This document shows, one piece after another, positions 1 through 5,995 of a stretch of DNA of 11,976 nucleotides. The position numbers and the translations under genes were made by a program. The stretch spans positions 1 through 11,976 of the forward strand of contig DAHWQF010000053.1 of assembly GCA_027334785.1 (NCBI GenBank). Direction: 5' to 3'. This DNA is from Acidimicrobiaceae bacterium. GTDB taxonomy: Bacteria; Actinomycetota; Acidimicrobiia; Acidimicrobiales; Palsa-688. Each line of letters begins with the position of its first letter. Position 1 is the first letter of the stretch. The notes beneath the pieces are model-generated. The model searched no databases. It was given only the letters and a program-made list of their open reading frames with translations, and had not been told where the DNA came from.

Positions 1-275
1 GGTACTTCGGCACCGGCGCCAACCTGGGAGTTCCAGCCGGGTACAGTTCGGCCAAGCTCGAAAAGCTGTTGGTCCAGGGTGACACCGCCACGAGCGCGGC
101 TGCACAGAAGGCCATTTGGGCGCAGTTCTCACGCGAGCTCACCTCCCGGGCCGTTTGGATTTGGCTCTTCACGGCGTACGACTACGCGGCCGTTTCTCCC
201 ACCGTGCACGGCTTCTCGCTCCAGCCGACCAACTCCACCTCTCTCTACTCGCTCCGCACGGCGACGGTCTCCTAG
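1..275 (+). CDS. Peptide ABC transporter substrate-binding protein, C-terminal fragment (family 5)
   Basis: The reading frame is open from position 3 to the TAG at 273-275, giving about 90 residues of the C-terminus; the start lies outside the window. The residues fit the last lobe of a family 5 extracellular solute-binding protein (DppA/OppA type): a helix with many small residues after YSSAKLEKLL, then the hydrophobic WIWLFTAYDYAAVSP stretch that commonly precedes the final strand. The stronger evidence is context: a DppB-like permease starts 6 bp after the stop, followed by the rest of a peptide importer. The full protein would be an exported lipoprotein that captures the ligand and delivers it to the two permeases. 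The ligand-binding residues are mostly outside the window, so specificity cannot be read. The fragment alone is only moderately diagnostic. Confidence 0.72.
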   Translation, partial: YFGTGANLGVPAGYSSAKLEKLLVQGDTATSAAAQKAIWAQFSRELTSRAVWIWLFTAYDYAAVSPTVHGFSLQPTNSTSLYSLRTATVS

Positions 276-281
276 CTCCTC

Positions 282-1238
282 ATGCTGGCCAGCGTCGCAC
301 GGCGCTTGCTCAGCATGCTGGTGACGTTGCTGGGCGTGTCGGTCATCATCTTCTTGGTGCTCCGGCTCCTGCCCGGCAACGCCGTCACCGCGCAGATGGG
401 CGTGAGCGCCGGCCTGCTCTCCCATGCCCAGCGGGTCGCGCTCGACCACTATTACGGGGTCGGGGAGCCGTTCTTCCGCCAGTACGTCTCGTGGCTCGGC
501 TCAATGCTGACGGGGAACCTCGGCGTCTCGCTGTCATCACGGACGTCGGTGGCGTCCCTCGTAGGGGCTGCCCTACCCGTCACGCTCGAACTGGCCATCG
601 CCTCGATGGTGATCGGCGAACTGATAGGTGTCCTGTTCGGCGTGTTCGGCTCGCTAAGACCGAGAGGTGTAGTAGACAACGCCGGCCAAGGCGTCGCGGT
701 TGTCGGCCTCGGAGTGCCCAGCTTCGTGATAGGCACGGGCCTCGTCACCTTCCTCGCTTCTAGCTTCCACTACTTTCCTTCTTCTCGGGCCTTTGCAGGG
801 CTATTTTTCAACCCCTGGCTCAACCTCCAGCAGATCTTCTTCCCGGCGCTCACCCTGGGCCTCGGGGTCGGGGCAGCCATCATGCGCACGACGCGCGCTG
901 CCATGCTCGAAGTGGTCAGCACCGGCTTCGCCCGTACAGCTCGGGGGAAAGGGCTCTCGAAGTTCGTCGTGACCTGGAAGCACCTCTTCCTCGGCGCGCT
1001 CGTCCCTGTGGTCACCATGTCGGGCATCCAACTCGGCTACCTGCTCGGCGGCACCGTCGTCGTGGAACAGATCTTCGTGCTCCCGGGCCTCGGGCGCCTG
1101 CTCGTAAACTCGATAAGCAACCGAGACTTCCCGGTCGTGCAGAGCGTGACGCTCGTTTTCGCCGCCGGGTTCATCGTCGTAAACATGCTCACCGACATGC
1201 TCTACACGCTGATCGACCCAAGGACGCGGGCACGATGA
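282..1238 (+). CDS. Peptide ABC transporter permease, DppB/OppB family
   Basis: A 318-residue inner-membrane protein, the usual length for DppB-type permeases. The N-terminus holds a first membrane helix (about residues 9-29) followed by the family motif LRLLPGN (27-33). More hydrophobic segments lie near 97-122, 134-160, 185-203, 238-260 and 286-308. The cytoplasmic EAA-like loop that docks on the ATPase is at 215-234 (GFARTARGKGL...WKH), and the family signature VEQIFVLPGLGRLL is at 261-274, followed by RDFPVVQ. It should pair with the DppC-like permease downstream to form the channel. The ATG at 282 lies 6 bp after the solute-binding protein stop with no clear Shine-Dalgarno, so translation is probably coupled. 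Its stop overlaps the next gene in ATGA. Family assignment is firm; the substrate is unknown. Confidence 0.94.
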   Translation: MLASVARRLLSMLVTLLGVSVIIFLVLRLLPGNAVTAQMGVSAGLLSHAQRVALDHYYGVGEPFFRQYVSWLGSMLTGNLGVSLSSRTSVASLVGAALPVTLELAIASMVIGELIGVLFGVFGSLRPRGVVDNAGQGVAVVGLGVPSFVIGTGLVTFLASSFHYFPSSRAFAGLFFNPWLNLQQIFFPALTLGLGVGAAIMRTTRAAMLEVVSTGFARTARGKGLSKFVVTWKHLFLGALVPVVTMSGIQLGYLLGGTVVVEQIFVLPGLGRLLVNSISNRDFPVVQSVTLVFAAGFIVVNMLTDMLYTLIDPRTRAR

Positions 1239-2092
1239 CACGCCGGCGACCGGGCTTTCTGACGGGCCTGTGGCTAAACCCAGCCGGGCGCGCAGGCTGC
1301 GTGCTCGTGGGCCTCGTCGTGGTTGGTGGCTTGCTGGCAGCGGTCGGTGCGACCCCCTACAATGCGCAGCTACAAAACCCCCTCACGACTTTGAAGGGCC
1401 CATCACTGGGCCATCCCTTCGGGACAGACCAGTTCGGCCGGGACCTCCTCTCTCTCGTCCTCGAAGGGCTCTGGGTATCGCTGAAGATCGCCTTCCTGGC
1501 CGTGGCTATCGCTGGGGTGGCGGGCACACTGGCGGGCATCATCGCCGGGTACCTCGGGCGGTGGACATCCGCGCTCATAATGCGGGTAACCGACATGCTC
1601 TTTGCCATACCGGCGATCCTCCTTGCCCTCGCCATCGTGACCGCCCTCGGGCCTGGCGCCCTCGACAGCGCTCTCGCCATCGGCGTTGGCTACGTCCCGA
1701 TATTCGTACGCGTGGTCCGGGGGCCAGTGCTGTCGCTACGCACGGCGGGCTACGTGCAAGCGGGACGGGTGCTCGGCTTCTCGTCTACGCGACTTCTCTT
1801 CCGCCACATTCTGCCCAACGTCGCGGGGACCGTGGCCGTGCAGGCCAGCCTCGCCCTCGCTTGGTCCGTGCTGGCCGAAGCCAGCCTTAGCTTCCTCGGG
1901 CTCGGTCCTCCGCCGCCAACGGCCTCGCTCGGCGAGATGGTGAGCCAATCGAGTTCCCTCGCCTCTCAGGCGTGGTGGACCTTGGCCGCGCCGTCTGTGG
2001 CCATAGTGGTAGCAGTGATCGGCTTTAACTTCTTGGGCGACGGGTTGCGTGACGTCTTCGACCCGCGCTCGCGCACCGCGTTGGCTGCCTGA
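1235..2092 (+). CDS. Peptide ABC transporter permease, DppC/OppC family
   Basis: A 285-residue membrane protein, near the usual DppC length. The N-terminal helix is at about 20-38. The family motif HPFGTDQFGRDLLS (60-73) precedes the transmembrane domain, with further helices near 84-105, 119-137, 145-160, 198-216 and 250-266. The EAA-like ATPase contact is at 172-195 (GYVQAGRVLGF...RHILPN), followed by EASLSFLGLGPPPPTASLGEM-type residues at 215-235 and the closing GDGLRDVFDPR (268-278), all characteristic of this family. The ATG at 1235 overlaps the preceding permease stop by four bases (ATGA), which implies translational coupling and equal production of the two channel subunits. It is separated from the downstream kinase gene by 86 bp, the largest gap in the operon. 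Confidence 0.94.
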   Translation: MTRRRPGFLTGLWLNPAGRAGCVLVGLVVVGGLLAAVGATPYNAQLQNPLTTLKGPSLGHPFGTDQFGRDLLSLVLEGLWVSLKIAFLAVAIAGVAGTLAGIIAGYLGRWTSALIMRVTDMLFAIPAILLALAIVTALGPGALDSALAIGVGYVPIFVRVVRGPVLSLRTAGYVQAGRVLGFSSTRLLFRHILPNVAGTVAVQASLALAWSVLAEASLSFLGLGPPPPTASLGEMVSQSSSLASQAWWTLAAPSVAIVVAVIGFNFLGDGLRDVFDPRSRTALAA

Positions 2093-2093
2093 C

Positions 2094-2168
2094 ATGCGGG
2101 TGACCGGCTTCAGCTGCCCCGCCGGCGGGCCCGGCGACACCTTCGACTCGCCGACGGGCAGCGTCTGA
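2094..2168 (+). other. 24-codon micro-ORF in the dppC-anmK gap, doubtful
   Basis: The 86-bp gap between the second permease and anmK contains one short open frame, ATG at 2094 to TGA at 2166. It begins MRVTGFS and contains GDTFDSP. The first residues resemble the start of AnmK (MRVIGITSG...SFDA) 85 bp further on, so it could be a decayed copy of the kinase start, a leader peptide, or chance. No Shine-Dalgarno precedes it and the ATG lies 1 bp after the dppC stop. Its stop overlaps the probable ribosome binding site of anmK (TGAGG, 2166-2170), so reinitiation is possible. It is recorded because it fills the only sizeable gap in the operon; expression is unproven. Confidence 0.15.
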
Positions 2169-2178
2169 GGCGCTTGAG

Positions 2179-3345
2179 GTGCGCGTCATCGGCATCACGT
2201 CGGGGACATCGTTCGACGCGGTCGAGGCGCTCCTCGTTGATTTCGAGGTGGACGGCGACCTGCTCAGCGCGCAACTCGTCGAGCACCGTTCGGTTGCTTA
2301 TCCCGCGCAGGTGCGCGACGCCATCGCTTCGGTGCTGCCGCCGGCGCCGACGACAGTGGAAGAGGTCTGCAAGCTAGACGTGGCGATCGGCCAAACCTTC
2401 GCCAGCGTAGCCGGCGAACTAGCCGAGGCCCACGGGCCGGTCGACCTCATCTGCTCTCACGGCCAGACCGTCTTCCACTGGGTCGAGGGGGGAGCGGCGC
2501 TAGGTACCCTCCAGCTCGGACAACCGGCATGGATAGCCGAACGCACCGGAGCCACCGTGGTGAGCGACGTCCGAAACCGCGACATCGCCGCCGGCGGGCA
2601 AGGCGCGCCGCTTGCCTGCCTGGTCGACATCCTCCTGCTCGGCCGGCATCCAGCACAACGGCTAGGTGCGCTCAATTTGGGCGGGATAGCGAACGTGACG
2701 GTGCTCGGGCCCGACGACGACCCCGTCGCCTTCGACACCGGACCGGCCAACGCGCTGATCGATGCGGCCATATCATGGCTCTCGGGTGGGCACGAGGCCT
2801 ACGACCATGGAGGAGCTCTGGCGGCGAGAGGCCATGCCGACCCTGCTTTGGTCAGGCACCTCCTCGACGAGCCCTATTTTTCCCTTCCTCCACCCAAGTC
2901 GACGGGGAAAGAACTGTTCAACGTGGAATATGTGACATCCCGCCTAGGCCCCGAGCGCCTCGCCCCCGCCGACCTGGTGGCCTCGGTGACCGCTGCGACC
3001 GGAGAGAGCATCGCTGCCGCCCTCGCCCCGTTCGGGCTGGCCGAGCTTTTCGTCTCTGGGGGCGGCATGCGCAACCCCACCTTGATGGGCGAGCTTCGTC
3101 GGCACCTCCCCGGGGTCAAGTTCAGGACGACAGAAGAGCTAGGGCTGCCAGAAGCCGCCAAAGAAGCATTGCTTTTCGCGGTTATCGGCTATTTCAGCGC
3201 CTGCGGGCTAGCGGCCAGTGACCCCACGTGCACGGGTGCGTCACATGCAAGCGTGCTCGGTTCGTTGACTCCTGGGTCGCGTCGGTTGCGCCTGCCGGCG
3301 CCGGCGTACCCTCCGTCGCGCCTTGTCATCGGAGGTAACGCGTGA
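2179..3345 (+). CDS. anmK: Anhydro-N-acetylmuramic acid kinase (AnmK family)
   Basis: 388 residues; AnmK is normally about 370. The enzyme opens the 1,6-anhydro ring of anhydro-MurNAc and phosphorylates it with ATP, giving MurNAc-6-phosphate in the cytoplasm, a step in wall recycling. Visible motifs, in order: GITSGTSFDAVEA (5-17, phosphate-binding loop), CSHGQTVFH (92-100), RDIAAGGQGAPLA (134-146), FDTGPANALID (185-195), YDHGGALAARG (208-218), PPPKSTGKELFN (237-248), VSGGGMRNPTLM (292-303) and LPEAAKEALLFA (323-334). D186 matches the catalytic base described for Pseudomonas AnmK. Two deviations: the usual GTSxDGVD reads GTSFDAVE, and TGPGN reads TGPAN; both are mild. The GTG start at 2179 has TGAGG 8 bp upstream. 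Its stop overlaps the ATPase start in GTGA. Placement inside a peptide importer points to turnover products as cargo (inference). Confidence 0.93.
   Translation: MRVIGITSGTSFDAVEALLVDFEVDGDLLSAQLVEHRSVAYPAQVRDAIASVLPPAPTTVEEVCKLDVAIGQTFASVAGELAEAHGPVDLICSHGQTVFHWVEGGAALGTLQLGQPAWIAERTGATVVSDVRNRDIAAGGQGAPLACLVDILLLGRHPAQRLGALNLGGIANVTVLGPDDDPVAFDTGPANALIDAAISWLSGGHEAYDHGGALAARGHADPALVRHLLDEPYFSLPPPKSTGKELFNVEYVTSRLGPERLAPADLVASVTAATGESIAAALAPFGLAELFVSGGGMRNPTLMGELRRHLPGVKFRTTEELGLPEAAKEALLFAVIGYFSACGLAASDPTCTGASHASVLGSLTPGSRRLRLPAPAYPPSRLVIGGNA
3331..3335 (+). promoter_or_regulatory. Ribosome binding site for the DppD-like ATPase
   Basis: GGAGG lies inside the last codons of anmK, 6 bases before the GTG at 3342. 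This spacing supports the GTG start and the four-base GTGA overlap with the anmK stop. Confidence 0.7.
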
Positions 3346-4352
3346 CAGGGGCAGTCGCGGGGCCGCGGGCAAGAGGCGAGGCGCTGCTCGAAATGCGTTC
3401 GGTGCGGGTCGGTTTCCGTGAGCGCCGGCATGAGCACGAGATAGTGCGGGGAGTCGACCTGCTGGTCCGTGCCGGCGAAAAGCTCGGGATCGTAGGCGAG
3501 AGCGGCTCTGGCAAGACCCTCACCGTGCTGTCGGTGCTGCGCCTTCTCCCGGGGCGCCTGCAGCTCCTCTCGGGCCGGGTCAGCTTCGCCGGCCAAGATC
3601 TCACGCAGCTCCACGAAAAACAGTTGCGGCAAGTACGTGGTGCCCAGGTGGCGATGGTGTACCAGGACCCTATGACCTCGCTCAACCCGCTGCTCCGCAT
3701 TCGCTCCCAGGTGGTAGAGACTTTGCGCGCCCACGGCGCGGGCCGTGACGAGGCGCACCTCCGCTGCAGAGAAGTGCTCTATCAAGTGGGCCTTCCTGAC
3801 CCCGAGCGGGTAGAGCGCTCCTTCCCCCACGAGCTCTCGGGAGGCATGCAGCAGCGGGTCATGATCGCGATCGCGCTCAGCGTCTCGCCACGCCTTCTGA
3901 TCGCCGACGAACCGACCACCGCCCTTGACGTGACCGTGCAGCAACAGATCCTCGAACTGGTCGAGGGCCTCCAAGAACGCACGGGCATGGCGGTGGTCTG
4001 GGTCACCCACGACCTTGGGGTCGTCGCCCGTACCGTGGACGAAGTCGCGGTCATGTACGCCGGACGCGTGGTCGAGCTCGCCCCGACCCGCCGGCTGTTC
4101 GCACGCCCGAGCCACCCCTACACCGCTGCCCTGCTCGGCGCGTTGCCGAGCGCCGGCGCAGGCCACCGCCGGCCGCTCACCCAGATCGGCGGCACACCCC
4201 CGGACCCGGCACGGCTGGGCAGCGGTTGCCCGTTCCGGGCCCGCTGCCGCCATGCTGTGGCCCGTTGCGAGGAGGACGAGCCAGGGCTGGTCGACCGGGG
4301 CGAGAGCTCGTTCGCAGCCTGCTGGCGGGCCCCTGAGGAGTGGGCCGGCTAA
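3342..4352 (+). CDS. Peptide ABC transporter ATP-binding protein, DppD/OppD family
   Basis: 336 residues, the usual DppD length. It is one of two ATPases driving the importer from the cytoplasmic side. Walker A GESGSGKT is at 52-59, the Q-loop at Q108 (YQDPMTSLNP), the ABC signature LSGGM at 165-169, Walker B LLIADEP at 185-191 and the switch histidine at H223 (WVTHDLGVV). The family C-terminal domain is present: HPYTAALLGALP (258-269), then a cysteine set at C296, C302, C309 and C327, which in DppD homologues can hold an iron-sulfur cluster. GSGCPFRARC is the typical start of that motif. All catalytic residues look intact. It overlaps anmK by 4 bp upstream and the second ATPase by 1 bp downstream (TAATG), so kinase and ATPases should be co-translated. 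Confidence 0.95.
   Translation: MTGAVAGPRARGEALLEMRSVRVGFRERRHEHEIVRGVDLLVRAGEKLGIVGESGSGKTLTVLSVLRLLPGRLQLLSGRVSFAGQDLTQLHEKQLRQVRGAQVAMVYQDPMTSLNPLLRIRSQVVETLRAHGAGRDEAHLRCREVLYQVGLPDPERVERSFPHELSGGMQQRVMIAIALSVSPRLLIADEPTTALDVTVQQQILELVEGLQERTGMAVVWVTHDLGVVARTVDEVAVMYAGRVVELAPTRRLFARPSHPYTAALLGALPSAGAGHRRPLTQIGGTPPDPARLGSGCPFRARCRHAVARCEEDEPGLVDRGESSFAACWRAPEEWAG
4335..4340 (+). promoter_or_regulatory. Ribosome binding site deciding the DppF-like start
   Basis: GAGGAG lies 11 bases before the ATG at 4352. An in-frame GTG at 4340 would overlap this site and so is the less likely start. ATG at 4352 also gives the common TAATG stop-start junction. Confidence 0.5.
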
Positions 4353-5587
4353 TGCGCGCGGCTGTCTTGGAGGCTCGCGACCTCACCAAGGAGTACCCCG
4401 CGGGCAGGGGCCGCTCGGTGCGCGCCGTCCGGGGCGTGTCGATGAGCGTCGGCGAGGGGGAGACGCTCGGGGTGGCGGGCGAAAGCGGCTGCGGAAAGTC
4501 GACCCTGGCCCGTTTGCTCGTCGGTTTGGAGGAGCCGACCTCAGGCAGCATCTCGCTCCTCGGGCAGCCCTTGGGCGGCACAGAGCGTCTCTCGCTGGCG
4601 CGAAGGGCGCAGCTCGTTTTTCAAGATCCGTTCTCCTCGCTCAACCCGCGCCTCACGGTGGCCGCCGCCCTCGGGGAGGTCCTAGCGCTCCACGGCCTCG
4701 CCGGCGGTGCCGGCGCCGGCCGGGTAGGCGGCGCAGGAAGTGCCCGTTCTCGCTGGCGCGAGACCATAACCGGCAGGCGCTCCGAACGGCGTGCCCAGGT
4801 CGACCGTCTGCTCGAGCTTGTTGCCCTCGGGGCTCGCTTCGCCGACCGCTACCCCCACGAGCTTTCGGGGGGCCAGGCCCAACGGGTGGCCATCGCGCGG
4901 GCACTCGCCGTCGAGCCCAAGCTGCTGGTCCTCGACGAGCCCACCTCCGCCTTGGACGTGTCAGTGCGCGCCGAGATCATAAACCTCCTCATGCGACTGC
5001 AAGAAGAACTTTCTCTTTCGTACGTGTTCATCAGCCACGACCTCTCGATCGTGCGGCACATAAGTGACCGGGTCTGTGTGATGTACCTCGGGAAGGTTGT
5101 CGAGCAGGGGTCTTGGGACGATGTCCTCAATGCACCCCTCCACCCGTACACGAAGGCCCTGGCCGACGCGGTACCCGTGCCCGACCCGGAACGGGCTCCA
5201 CAACGGGCGACCTTCGCCCGGTTGGCACCTACCCCGCCGGCTTCCTCCGAAGGATCGGAGAAGCCCGCAAATATGCGAACGTTGCTGGAGGCAGCACTCG
5301 CGGCCAGCCGGCGCCAACCCCTACCCGGCGCCCTACCGGCGGCCGAAGTCGCGCCCGCGACGGTGGCGGCGGAGCCGGCCAGCGGCTGCCCCTACCAGGC
5401 GCGATGCCCGCTTGCCGAGGAGATCTGCCGGTCTGCGCTGCCCGAGCTTGCCGAGCTCGTCGCAGGCCACCTCGTCGCCTGCCATGTCGCCGCCCGACCC
5501 GCCGGCGTGGCCCAGAGCGGCGAGGCGGGGTTGCCGGCGATCGAGCGGGAGCCGTCCGGGCGGGTCGGCCGCCAACCTCGGACCTAG
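4352..5587 (+). CDS. Peptide ABC transporter ATP-binding protein, DppF/OppF family
   Basis: 411 residues from the ATG at 4352 (415 from an in-frame GTG at 4340), longer than the usual 320-350. Walker A GESGCGKS is at 43-50, Q-loop Q91 (FQDPFSSLNPR), signature LSGGQ 171-175, Walker B LLVLDEP 191-197 and switch histidine H229 (ISHDLSIV). The C-terminal oligopeptide-transporter domain starts at HPYTKALADAVP (264-275) and ends with the cysteine set C346, C352, C359 and C377 (GCPYQARC and later VACH). Extra length comes from a Gly/Ala/Arg-rich insert at about 117-147, between the Q-loop and the signature motif, and from a low-complexity Ala/Pro stretch at about 285-343. The catalytic motifs are intact. 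It should form the heterodimeric ATPase with the DppD-like subunit. It is the last gene of the operon; a hairpin follows 12 bp after its stop. Confidence 0.94.
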   Translation: MRAAVLEARDLTKEYPAGRGRSVRAVRGVSMSVGEGETLGVAGESGCGKSTLARLLVGLEEPTSGSISLLGQPLGGTERLSLARRAQLVFQDPFSSLNPRLTVAAALGEVLALHGLAGGAGAGRVGGAGSARSRWRETITGRRSERRAQVDRLLELVALGARFADRYPHELSGGQAQRVAIARALAVEPKLLVLDEPTSALDVSVRAEIINLLMRLQEELSLSYVFISHDLSIVRHISDRVCVMYLGKVVEQGSWDDVLNAPLHPYTKALADAVPVPDPERAPQRATFARLAPTPPASSEGSEKPANMRTLLEAALAASRRQPLPGALPAAEVAPATVAAEPASGCPYQARCPLAEEICRSALPELAELVAGHLVACHVAARPAGVAQSGEAGLPAIEREPSGRVGRQPRT

Positions 5588-5599
5588 CACCGGCCTGGC

Positions 5600-5617
5600 G
5601 TCGTTTCACCAAACGAC
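5600..5617 (+). terminator. Hairpin after dppF, possible terminator
   Basis: GTCGTTT (5600-5606) and AAACGAC (5611-5617) form a perfect 7-bp stem with a CACC loop, 12 bp after the dppF stop. There is no T-tract after it, so it is not a classic intrinsic terminator. Position at the operon end is the main reason for the call. Confidence 0.35.
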
Positions 5618-5789
5618 AGCGTCAGGGAATGCTTGGAGCGCCGGCAACCACATCATCGCCCTCCCGCCGCTCTCGCGATGGACGCCAGGCGCGCCTGACC
5701 CTAAATTTAATTGGCAATTGGCGGCACGCGGCCTTTCTCGGCGCGCTCTTGCGTACTCGGTGCGCTGGGCGTTGCCAGAGCGCACTCAG

Positions 5790-5823
5790 CTGCACCGAGC
5801 AGGCACGACTGCACCGAGAAGGC
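5790..5823 (+). repeat. Imperfect direct repeat, 15 bp x2, period 19
   Basis: CTGCACCGAGCAGGC (5790-5804) and CTGCACCGAGAAGGC (5809-5823) differ at one base. Two same-orientation copies 19 bp apart upstream of murL could be a regulator binding site. No known consensus is recognised. Confidence 0.35.
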
Positions 5824-5884
5824 CGAACAGTGAGGTAGCCGGCGCGCCAGGCCGAGAAGGGCTTCACATCACCCGCTCTGACGG

Positions 5885-5942
5885 ACCGGTGCGCCACCGG
5901 CTGGCCCTGCCTGTCGAACAACCTCAGGCAGGCGTCACCGGT
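5885..5942 (+). promoter_or_regulatory. Cluster of competing inverted repeats upstream of murL
   Basis: ACCGGTG (5885-5891) can pair with either CACCGG (5895-5900), as a 6-bp hairpin with a 3-nt loop, or CACCGGT (5936-5942), as a 7-bp stem. The second pairing would enclose a perfect 8-bp hairpin, CCTGCCTG (5906-5913) with CAGGCAGG (5925-5932) and an 11-nt loop. The two pairings exclude each other, as in attenuators and leader switches. It ends 53 bp before the proposed murL start. If transcription begins downstream of it, these are DNA features instead. Confidence 0.3.
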
Positions 5943-5980
5943 CTGTCACGGGGCCCTGGTAGCACGGCGGACCCCAGCGG

Positions 5981-5986
5981 TACCCT
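5981..5986 (+). promoter_or_regulatory. Possible -10 element for murL-murD2
   Basis: TACCCT fits the loose actinobacterial TANNNT -10 pattern and would start transcription near 5993-5996, at the TTG start, giving a leaderless or nearly leaderless mRNA. This would agree with the missing Shine-Dalgarno. No convincing -35 is seen at the right distance. Confidence 0.2.
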
Positions 5987-5995
5987 GGCAGCACT

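Larger units (their letters stand above)
5588..5995 (+). other. 408-bp intergenic region between dppF and murL
   Basis: No convincing gene is seen here on either strand. The open frames that cross it have no recognisable motif and look like shadows of flanking genes. It contains the hairpin at 5600-5617, an AT-rich patch at 5702-5719 that is unusual for this window, an imperfect direct repeat (5790-5823), a cluster of inverted repeats (5885-5942) and a possible -10 element just before murL. A promoter for murL-murD2 most likely lies here, since the gap separates two otherwise compact operons. Confidence 0.5.

Noticed and set aside
116..763. 215-codon plus-strand frame over the DppB-like gene
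   Set aside because: Arg-rich shadow translation with no motif; the permease in the other frame is clearly real.
3189..4253. 354-codon open frame on the minus strand opposite the DppD-like gene
   Set aside because: It lies over a well-conserved ATPase with all motifs; its own translation is Arg/Gln/Glu/His-rich without domains. A typical antisense shadow in GC-rich DNA.
5622..5921. 99-codon minus-strand frame in the dppF-murL gap
   Set aside because: No domain, no ribosome binding site and composition like random GC-rich translation; the gap is better described as regulatory.
5906..5932. T-box or known riboswitch upstream of murL
   Set aside because: The hairpins lack the conserved T-box bulge and specifier features, and no known riboswitch core was recognised.
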